A stretch of 11,540 bases of DNA, from NCBI GenBank assembly GCA_934085635.1, contig CAKOHL010000030.1, forward strand, positions 1 to 11,540, read 5' to 3'. The notes below the pieces were generated by a model. The model was given only the letters and a program-made list of their open reading frames with translations, had not been told where the DNA came from and made no database searches. The DNA comes from an uncultured Bacilli bacterium (GTDB lineage Bacteria; Bacillota_I; Bacilli_A; RF39; UBA660). This document shows positions 1 through 5,736 of this stretch, in pieces; the first letter of the stretch is position 1; every line of letters begins with the position of its first letter. The translations under genes and the position numbers were made by a program.

Positions 1-1558
1 TTTTCATATTGTTTATTGCTTTAGTTATTTTTTCTTGTGTTTCATTATCAAGGGCGCTTGTTGCTTCATCAAACAAAATTATTTCTGTCTTTTGAATAAG
101 TGCTCTTGCAATAGCAAGTCTTTGTTTTTGCCCGCCTGATAAAGTAATACCGTTTTCACCTAATACTGTATCATATTTATCTGGTAAAGACTGTATAAAG
201 TTATCTAAATATGCTGTTTTAAGTGCTTCTTTCATTTCTTTATTTGTTAGGTTTAATTTTACTAGTTTTAAATTATCTTTTATAGACATATTAAATATGT
301 AAGGACTTTGACTTATAACTGTTATATTTCCCCTTATAGTGTCTTTATCTAATTCATTAATGTTAACATCATCTATTAATATTTCTCCTGAATCTACTTC
401 ATACATCTTGCATAGAAGATTAAATATAGTTGTTTTTCCACTTCCAGTTTTACCTACAAAGGCTACTGTTTCATCTGGATTAACTGTAAACGATACTCCT
501 TTTAGTACTTCGTTTCTTTTATAACTAAAATGTACATCTTTAAATTCGAATTTACCTTTTACCTTTTTTATGTGTTTTTCACCAAATGTTTCTATAGGAA
601 ATTTATTATTGTCAAATAGTTCTTTTATTCTATTAGAAGATATATTAAACTTATTTATATAATTTGCTAGTGTTCCTGTATAACCATGAAATGAACTTAA
701 ATCTGTTGAATAGTTATATAATACTAACGCATTTATTAAAGATAGAGCATTTTCTTTTATTAAATATATATAAAGTATTATTAATAGAAAATCACATATA
801 TTACTTACTACATCAGTTAAACTACCTATTAAGCTATTAGTTTCATTTTCTTTTTTTGAACAATTTAAAAGAGTTTTTATCTGCTCATTTATTAATTTTT
901 TTGTGTTATTTTCTATATTGAGCATTTTAATATCTCTTATTCCATGAATAGTTTCTGTTATTAAACTCGTATTTTTTTCAGATTCTTTATTTGTTATTTC
1001 TCTTAGTTTTCTAGTTTTACTTTGATTATAGTTGTCTAATAAAATTATTAATAATAAATATAATAAAGCAAAAAAACATACAGTTTTATTTATTATAAAT
1101 ATTGCTATAAATATACCTATTGTTGATATTATGCTTTTAATATCATTAGAAATTCTCCAGTAAGTTATAGATATTGTTTCTGTATCATTTTTTATTCTTT
1201 TCACAAATAAACCTACTGAATTATTATCTAGAGTTTGATTTTTTAATAAGTGCATTCTTTTTAAAGAGTCTTTTCTTAGATTAGATAATATATTATTATA
1301 AATTTTATAATTAGAAGAATATCTAAAGAAATTTAGCATTGTACTAAAGATTCTTATAAGCACTAGTATAATGGCAATGTATAATACTTTTTTTAAATTG
1401 CTATTTGTTAATTCAGCAATTATTTTAGCACTTAATATTGGTAACACAACAGAAGTTATTATTAATAATATATTTAGAATAATATTTATTATTAGTAGTC
1501 TTTTACTACTTTTAAAATAAATTGATAAAAATTTAATATTAGTTTTTAACTCCTTCAT
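1..1558 (-). CDS. ABC exporter, fused membrane and ATPase domains (C-terminus cut by window edge)
   Basis: A half-size ABC exporter of the ABCB/MsbA type; its substrate cannot be told from sequence. I read 519 codons from ATG 1558-1556, preceded by an AGGTGG ribosome site, and the frame is still open at base 1. The first ~320 residues hold several hydrophobic segments (for example about 20-45, 56-75, 140-170 and 245-265), as in a six-helix exporter domain. The ATPase domain follows: Walker A GKTGSGKTT near residue 373, Q-loop ISQSP near 417, signature LSGGQ near 472, then Walker B LFDE and D-loop SALD near 492-500. The switch histidine and last ~50-60 residues lie outside the window. It sits beyond the terminator that closes the upstream unit, so it is probably transcribed separately. 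It could work as a homodimer or pair with a second half-transporter to the left. The family is certain, the substrate unknown. Confidence 0.93.
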   Translation of the reverse strand, partial: MKELKTNIKFLSIYFKSSKRLLIINIILNILLIITSVVLPILSAKIIAELTNSNLKKVLYIAIILVLIRIFSTMLNFFRYSSNYKIYNNILSNLRKDSLKRMHLLKNQTLDNNSVGLFVKRIKNDTETISITYWRISNDIKSIISTIGIFIAIFIINKTVCFFALLYLLLIILLDNYNQSKTRKLREITNKESEKNTSLITETIHGIRDIKMLNIENNTKKLINEQIKTLLNCSKKENETNSLIGSLTDVVSNICDFLLIILYIYLIKENALSLINALVLYNYSTDLSSFHGYTGTLANYINKFNISSNRIKELFDNNKFPIETFGEKHIKKVKGKFEFKDVHFSYKRNEVLKGVSFTVNPDETVAFVGKTGSGKTTIFNLLCKMYEVDSGEILIDDVNINELDKDTIRGNITVISQSPYIFNMSIKDNLKLVKLNLTNKEMKEALKTAYLDNFIQSLPDKYDTVLGENGITLSGGQKQRLAIARALIQKTEIILFDEATSALDNETQEKITKAINNMK

Positions 1559-1581
1559 ATTACCACCTATTTACTATAATG

Positions 1582-1587
1582 AGTATA
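1582..1587 (-). promoter_or_regulatory. candidate -10 box for the ABC exporter
   Basis: TATACT on the minus strand lies about 24 bases before the ATG and just after the terminator stem, leaving a short leader with the AGGTGG ribosome site. The hexamer at the expected -35 position (TAGTAA, 1605-1610, inside the hairpin) matches only about half of the consensus. In DNA this AT-rich such boxes arise by chance, so this is tentative. Confidence 0.3.
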
Positions 1588-1591
1588 ACAT

Positions 1592-1618
1592 AAAAATCAC
1601 TAGGTTACTAGTGACTTT
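1592..1618 (-). terminator. intrinsic terminator after the VTT-domain gene
   Basis: A perfect 7-bp stem TCACTAG/CTAGTGA (1597-1603 with 1608-1614) encloses a 4-base loop. On the minus strand it is followed by five T residues. Flanking A and T runs extend the stem through a G-T wobble. The upstream arm begins directly after the stop codon (1618-1620) of the 193-aa gene. Because A and T runs flank both sides, it could also stop plus-strand transcripts. Confidence 0.75.
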
Positions 1619-2199
1619 TATTTTACATTTAGTTTTTTAGAGAATATCATACTAATAATATAGACTATAAATACTATTATAAATACTTTTATTAGTATGA
1701 GTGGATTTTTTAAGCTTTCAAGTAAGCTTACACCAATATATCCCCAGAAGTAAACTAGAGAGATTTTGCCAAGCATTAAGGCATATAGGTATTTTTTAGA
1801 ATCTATTTTGCATATTCCTGCTGCGATGTTAACTGCAAATGCTGGTGTAAATGGTATTGCTATTAGTATTACTAGGTTTTTGAAACTCATTTTTTGTACT
1901 GCTTTTATTATTTTTCCTACACCTTTCATTTCTCTTAATTTGTTTAGTTTTTCTACAGATACACCTTTTTTAAATATAAAGTAACTCATCATACAGCCCA
2001 TTACTGTGAATACCCAAGAGATTACGAAACCTATTATATTTCCAAAAGTTACAAAGTTAACAGTGATAAATACACTTAGAGGTAATATAGGAATTATAGA
2101 TTCAAAAAGAATAAATAAACATCCTAAAAGTGCTCCCCAAGACCCTAGTAAGTTTAGTAGATTGTTTATTATATTGTCTAATACTTCGAATATTTCCAT
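1618..2199 (-). CDS. TVP38/TMEM64 (VTT-domain, DedA-like) membrane protein
   Basis: A 193-residue polytopic membrane protein of the VTT (SNARE-associated, DedA/TVP38) family, whose members are linked to membrane homeostasis and lipid scrambling or transport. Visible hallmarks are an early glycine-rich helix, an FESIIPILP segment near residues 33-41 (the conserved E...P..P re-entrant motif), a polar loop around 75-105, and a second re-entrant signature with FTPAF.VN.AAG in the middle. Two hydrophobic helices follow, with a basic C-terminus. Length and layout match small TVP38-type proteins. ATG 2199 has a clear AAGGTGA ribosome site and lies 16 bases after the rhodanese stop codon, so the two genes are surely co-transcribed. 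A terminator follows at once. DedA-type domains and rhodanese domains occur fused in some bacteria (family knowledge), which makes this pairing sensible. The substrate is unknown. Confidence 0.85.
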   Translation of the reverse strand: MEIFEVLDNIINNLLNLLGSWGALLGCLFILFESIIPILPLSVFITVNFVTFGNIIGFVISWVFTVMGCMMSYFIFKKGVSVEKLNKLREMKGVGKIIKAVQKMSFKNLVILIAIPFTPAFAVNIAAGICKIDSKKYLYALMLGKISLVYFWGYIGVSLLESLKNPLILIKVFIIVFIVYIISMIFSKKLNVK

Positions 2200-2215
2200 T
2201 TTTTGATCACCTTAT

Positions 2216-2458
2216 TTATTTCATTTCACTAACATTATAACCTAAATATGATAAAACTGCCACTACTCTTTTGCTAAGTTTACCACTTTTACAGTAAATA
2301 AAATATCTATCGTTTTTGTTTAAATAATTTCTATAGTTATTCATTAAGTTTTCATATGGTATATTTATAGCACCTGGTAAATGATTGATATTATAATAAT
2401 AGTTATCTTGAATATCTATAATTACCTTCTTATTTATTTTACCAAAATTATTACTCAT
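2216..2458 (-). CDS. small single-domain rhodanese-like protein
   Basis: An 80-residue rhodanese (sulfurtransferase) domain, probably cytoplasmic as it has no signal peptide. The order of motifs is the family's: a II-DI- strand near residue 15, HLPGAINIPY near 28 (usual form H[IL]PGA.NIP), a YFIYCKSGKLS active-site loop with candidate catalytic Cys56, then a final helix and GYNV strand. The C-terminus stops where relatives continue with an L.GG motif, so it is among the shorter versions. The loop C-K-S-G-K-L-S is like that of PspE/GlpE-type proteins, which move sulfane sulfur from thiosulfate or persulfides to thiol acceptors. The frame can be extended to a GTG at 2470, but the AGGTGA ribosome site overlaps that codon, so ATG 2458 is preferred. 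It lies just downstream of the VirD4 terminator and heads a two-gene unit with the VTT protein. Confidence 0.82.
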   Translation of the reverse strand: MSNNFGKINKKVIIDIQDNYYYNINHLPGAINIPYENLMNNYRNYLNKNDRYFIYCKSGKLSKRVVAVLSYLGYNVSEMK

Positions 2459-2466
2459 AATACACT

Positions 2467-2472
2467 TCACCT
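2467..2472 (-). promoter_or_regulatory. ribosome binding site deciding the rhodanese start
   Basis: AGGTGA sits 8 bases before ATG 2458 and overlaps the possible upstream GTG codon (2470-2468). Normal Shine-Dalgarno spacing therefore selects ATG 2458 and makes the GTG an artefact of the open frame. Confidence 0.75.
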
Positions 2473-2511
2473 AGTAATATTTTATGTAAATTTTTGTTAT
2501 TTGATATAAAG

Positions 2512-2530
2512 AAAAAGCCTTAAAGGCTTT
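2512..2530 (-). terminator. intrinsic terminator after the VirD4 gene
   Basis: A 7-bp perfect stem AAAGCCT/AGGCTTT (2524-2530 with 2514-2520) has a 3-base loop and runs into TTTTTC on the minus strand. It overlaps the TAA stop codon (2529-2531) of the coupling-protein gene, so transcription is expected to end immediately after it. Confidence 0.82.
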
Positions 2531-4892
2531 ATTCATCGTCTCCAAAGAAGTCATCAAAGAATTCATCATCAGTTATGTTATCATCTACTACTATTGAATC
2601 AGCATCGATGTTAATTTTTGGCTTTTCAATATCTTTTATAATATCATCATTAATTAAGTTTGCTGCTTCTTCAAATTTTTCGTTTGCTATTTCTTTTTCA
2701 CTGAATGGAGAAACTTCTGATAAGTTATCATTTTTAGCTAGCGCCTCTTCTTTTTCTAGTTCAGCTATTTTAGCATCTATTTTTTTGATTAGGTCGTCAA
2801 CGTTAATTCCATTTTCAGGTTTTACTTCTTTTGGTTCGTTAATTATTTCATTTTGAAGTTTAGGTTTTTCTGGTTCAGAAGCATTTATGAATTCTTCATA
2901 TTTTTTATTAACTAAATTTTCAAATTCGTTTTTGTCTTCTGAATTGCTATTTGCTTTCTTCTCTTTTTCTAGTTTTTCCTCTTCCTCTAATTTAGCAATT
3001 TGAGCATCGATATTTTTTACGAGTTCATCTATGTTACTAGGTTTACCAGATGTTTCATTCATACCTTTAGACATATTTGGCATACCAAATGGCGGTACGA
3101 ATGGAGAAGAACCAAATGGATTAAATCCTCCACTTTCTTCTGTTCTGTGTTCATCAACATATTTTTTAAGGTCAAATGTTTCAATTCCGTGTGATTCTCT
3201 AAGAGGATATGTACTAATTGATGGTTCATATCCCCATCCACCTTTTTTAGATTTAAATATTTCGAAACTTGCTTTATGTTTAGTTTTAAATGGCATATTT
3301 CTGAAACGTTTAATTATCATTTCAAATTTTTTCATTTGCTGTAAGTCACTTACTGTTACAAGTGGTCTTATTGGTGGTTGTGGTTTTCCTTCTTTAGCAT
3401 CTTTTGGTTTAACATCACCTAATAATTTACTTATTTCTTCAAGTGCTGCATATTCTGTTGTTATTAAGTAGAACATATTACCACAGTTACCTTTAATAGT
3501 TTCTGCTACGTCTTTACCATATACTTTATTAAGTTGGCTGAAGTTTTGAATACCAAATGTAAATCTCATATTTCTTGAACGAGATGCTGTTATCATACTT
3601 TCAACATCTTTAAGTGCAGGCATATTTGCAAATTCATCTAGTATGAAGTTTGTTCTAATTTTTAATTTTAAGTTTTCTTCTTTTTGTGCTTCATCAATTA
3701 AGCATTCATAAACTTGTTTTACGAATATTGTAGCAAGTGCGTGATATGTTGTTTTTTCATCGTGTATTTTTAGAAAAACTGCTGTTTTTTCTTTACCTAT
3801 TCTTGTTACATCAAAGTCAGTATAGCTTAACATTTCTGCTAATTTTTGTCTACTACTAAATATTCTTACTTTCTGTCTAAATGTACTTGTGATACCACCT
3901 TTAGTATCTGCAGGTGCAGTGATGGTTGCTGCAGCACTTATGTAAGCACTTGATAACTCTCCTTTTAATTTAAAGTATTCTTTATCGTATTTGCTAGCAC
4001 CACATCTTTCTTCACCAAATGTACTCATTGCATTTATACTGTTTAAATTAATTTCTTTTTCGCTTTTTGCATCTTCAAATAGACCAAGAGCAAGACCAGT
4101 AAAGTAGTCAGCTGCTGTTTTTTGCCAGAATGGATCGTTGTTGTTAGCATCTACTAGTATGTTTGTTGCTAGGTCTTCAAGTAGTTCCATTGCTTTATCT
4201 TCTTTACCTTGTTTCCAGTATCTATATGGAAGTGTAAGTGGATTCCATGCACTACCGTGCTCTGGATCACGGAAGTTTACTATTATAACATTATATCCTT
4301 TTTCTCTAAGCATATTAGCATTGTTCTCATATATTTCACCTTTAGGGTCAGTTACTATCATACTTTCCCCTGCTTTACCTAAAATCTTTACTAAAGGATC
4401 TATTATAGTCCAAGTTTTACCTGAACCAGAAGCACCTATAATAAGGCTATGATTTTCACCATCATCTACCCAAGCTTTGTCTTCTTCTAAAATAATAGGT
4501 ATTCCAGCGTGCTCGTATGTATCATTTTTTAATGTTATTTCTTTAATATCATAAGCTTTTTTCATCTCATCATCTTTCATCCAACGAGACCAACCTGGTT
4601 CATCTTTGTCTTTCTTTTTACCAAAGCCAAATCCTTTTTCTCTATCAAAGAAATAGCTTGATGTACTCATAAATACTGCTATTAAAGCAAATAGATACAT
4701 TACTAGTGTTGTTACTAAAAATTCACTACTAAATGCCCTGATAGGGTTAAGTCCCCAAAACATATTGTTATGAGCAATTTCATATAAATTTAATACTCCA
4801 ATAGCAACCAAATAAAGTAAAAAAATACAGAATATAACAAAGATAATTGTATCTTTTGGTTTTGCTGTAAATTTAAGTTTAATATCCTTCAT
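2529..4892 (-). CDS. VirD4-type coupling ATPase (T4CP) with extended acidic tail
   Basis: A 787-residue type IV coupling protein (VirD4/PcfC/TraG-like), the inner-membrane ATPase that brings relaxase-DNA to a conjugation channel. Two N-terminal membrane helices are visible (about 14-38 and 59-83). Walker A GASGSGKT has Lys159 and is followed by DPLVK. VTDPKGE follows, and Walker B FILDEFAN has Asp419/Glu420 followed by R-rich and IQ-containing motifs (SRSRN, FGIQNF) typical of the family. Relatives are usually about 600 residues. This one continues for nearly 200 residues of low-complexity, charged, coiled-coil-like tail, with a duplicated 20-residue element (620-639 and 697-716) and a strongly acidic end (DDEFFDDFF). 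Such tails in other coupling proteins bind accessory factors or substrates; that role here is inference. It has its own candidate promoter and terminator, set apart from the VirB4/hydrolase operon. Start ATG 4892 follows a GAGTGGG purine-rich site. Confidence 0.95.
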   Translation of the reverse strand: MKDIKLKFTAKPKDTIIFVIFCIFLLYLVAIGVLNLYEIAHNNMFWGLNPIRAFSSEFLVTTLVMYLFALIAVFMSTSSYFFDREKGFGFGKKKDKDEPGWSRWMKDDEMKKAYDIKEITLKNDTYEHAGIPIILEEDKAWVDDGENHSLIIGASGSGKTWTIIDPLVKILGKAGESMIVTDPKGEIYENNANMLREKGYNVIIVNFRDPEHGSAWNPLTLPYRYWKQGKEDKAMELLEDLATNILVDANNNDPFWQKTAADYFTGLALGLFEDAKSEKEINLNSINAMSTFGEERCGASKYDKEYFKLKGELSSAYISAAATITAPADTKGGITSTFRQKVRIFSSRQKLAEMLSYTDFDVTRIGKEKTAVFLKIHDEKTTYHALATIFVKQVYECLIDEAQKEENLKLKIRTNFILDEFANMPALKDVESMITASRSRNMRFTFGIQNFSQLNKVYGKDVAETIKGNCGNMFYLITTEYAALEEISKLLGDVKPKDAKEGKPQPPIRPLVTVSDLQQMKKFEMIIKRFRNMPFKTKHKASFEIFKSKKGGWGYEPSISTYPLRESHGIETFDLKKYVDEHRTEESGGFNPFGSSPFVPPFGMPNMSKGMNETSGKPSNIDELVKNIDAQIAKLEEEEKLEKEKKANSNSEDKNEFENLVNKKYEEFINASEPEKPKLQNEIINEPKEVKPENGINVDDLIKKIDAKIAELEKEEALAKNDNLSEVSPFSEKEIANEKFEEAANLINDDIIKDIEKPKINIDADSIVVDDNITDDEFFDDFFGDDE
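2745..3035 (-). repeat. duplicated 20-residue element in the VirD4 tail
   Basis: Two in-frame copies, at 2976-3035 (residues 620-639) and 2745-2804 (697-716), share 13 of 20 residues. The common pattern is N-[IV]-D-[ED]-L-[IV]-K-x-I-D-A-x-I-A-x-L-E-x-E-E. They are separated by about 57 residues of acidic, Lys/Glu-rich sequence. The spacing of hydrophobic positions suits an amphipathic helix or coiled coil. Confidence 0.8.
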
Positions 4893-4917
4893 ATTAACCC
4901 ACTCTCTCTCAACAACA

Positions 4918-4923
4918 ATTATA
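4918..4923 (-). promoter_or_regulatory. candidate -10 box for the VirD4 gene
   Basis: A perfect TATAAT lies on the minus strand in the 71-base gap between the upstream terminator and the VirD4 start. It would give a leader of about 18 bases carrying the GAGAGAGAGTGGG purine tract. No good -35 hexamer is seen 17 bases upstream, where the sequence is the terminator's T-rich tail. The position directly after a terminator supports it. Confidence 0.5.
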
Positions 4924-4934
4924 TCAAAAAATAA

Positions 4935-4969
4935 TTAAAAAAACTAGAAATTATTATTAACTTCTAGTT
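4935..4969 (-). terminator. intrinsic terminator ending the VirB4/hydrolase operon
   Basis: An 8-bp perfect stem AACTAGAA/TTCTAGTT (4962-4969 with 4942-4949) has a 12-base AT loop and is followed by TTTTTAATTA on the minus strand. The upstream arm contains the TAG stop (4964-4966) of the 254-aa gene. It separates that operon from VirD4. The symmetrical A/T flanks may let it act in both directions. Confidence 0.75.
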
Positions 4970-5728
4970 ATTTTTTAGATCACAGACATTTAATGCTTTG
5001 AATTTATTCTTTTTTAATCTATATAACATACTGCATTCTCCGATATTATCATAAAACGACTTATTAAGTATGAATTCTAATTTACCATCTTCATATATAT
5101 CTATTATATTTTCAATGTATAAACTAGGTACTTCTGTATAATCTTCATTATTATAGCTTTCTATGATTTGTACTTTAGAATCATTAATATAGGCAAGTAC
5201 TGAAAATGCTGTTTCTGAATTAGTAACTGCTACTAATTTTTCAAACTTACCATCATTATCAAAGTCTATATCAATTTCATATGCATACTTATAATTTGAA
5301 ATTGTAAAATCAATATTATCTTCTATTAAATTAATTATTTCATTATCTACATCACTATTTAAATTAAAGTTATACTGTTTTATAGAAACTTTACCATTAT
5401 AAATAAACACTTTTTTAGATAAATCTTTATATATGCTATTATTTAAACTATCGAATATGTATAGTTTATTATTACCTAAATTATATTTTACTTTGTTAAC
5501 TCCATAGTTGTTACCACCTATGTATACTTTATATTCTCCTTCATAGTTTCCAATAAAATCTTTATTTTCACATTTCCATCTATAACATTCAATATAACTT
5601 TTGTTAACAAATATACTATATATACCATTTTTTTTGATACTACTAAATATTAAGTATATTCCTAATACTATTAATGAGAATACTAAAATACCAATTATTA
5701 TAAAATATTCAAACTTTTTATTCTTCAT
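4964..5728 (-). CDS. single-pass extracytoplasmic protein with FG-GAP/VCBS-like calcium loop, in the prgL position
   Basis: No named family is recognised with confidence. The 254-residue product has one N-terminal membrane helix (about 8-30) after a short basic start, then a soluble region predicted to face outward. In the second half there is a D-x-D-x-D-G-x-x-E loop (DFDNDGKFE, residues 155-163) as in FG-GAP/VCBS calcium-binding blades. A degraded copy about 55 residues later (210-218, D...DG..E) lacks one ligand. Four cysteines (48, 53, 232, 249) could form disulfides. The gene follows the hydrolase by 8 bases, with its AGGTGA ribosome site overlapping that gene's end, so it belongs to the operon. 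In pCF10-like systems this slot holds prgL, a VirB8-like single-pass protein. An analogous scaffold role is inferred from position and topology only. Its DNA looks even more AT-rich than the VirB4 and VirD4 genes. Confidence 0.7.
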   Translation of the reverse strand: MKNKKFEYFIIIGILVFSLIVLGIYLIFSSIKKNGIYSIFVNKSYIECYRWKCENKDFIGNYEGEYKVYIGGNNYGVNKVKYNLGNNKLYIFDSLNNSIYKDLSKKVFIYNGKVSIKQYNFNLNSDVDNEIINLIEDNIDFTISNYKYAYEIDIDFDNDGKFEKLVAVTNSETAFSVLAYINDSKVQIIESYNNEDYTEVPSLYIENIIDIYEDGKLEFILNKSFYDNIGECSMLYRLKKNKFKALNVCDLKNN

Positions 5729-5736
5729 TCTATCAC

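Noticed and set aside
2459..2470. GTG start at 2470 for the rhodanese gene
   Set aside because: The GTG falls inside the AGGTGA ribosome site. ATG 2458 has proper spacing.
3031..3471. Plus-strand 146-aa open frame
   Set aside because: It lies wholly inside the VirD4 gene on the opposite strand, with no ribosome site and no recognisable domain. The VirD4 frame carries family motifs here.
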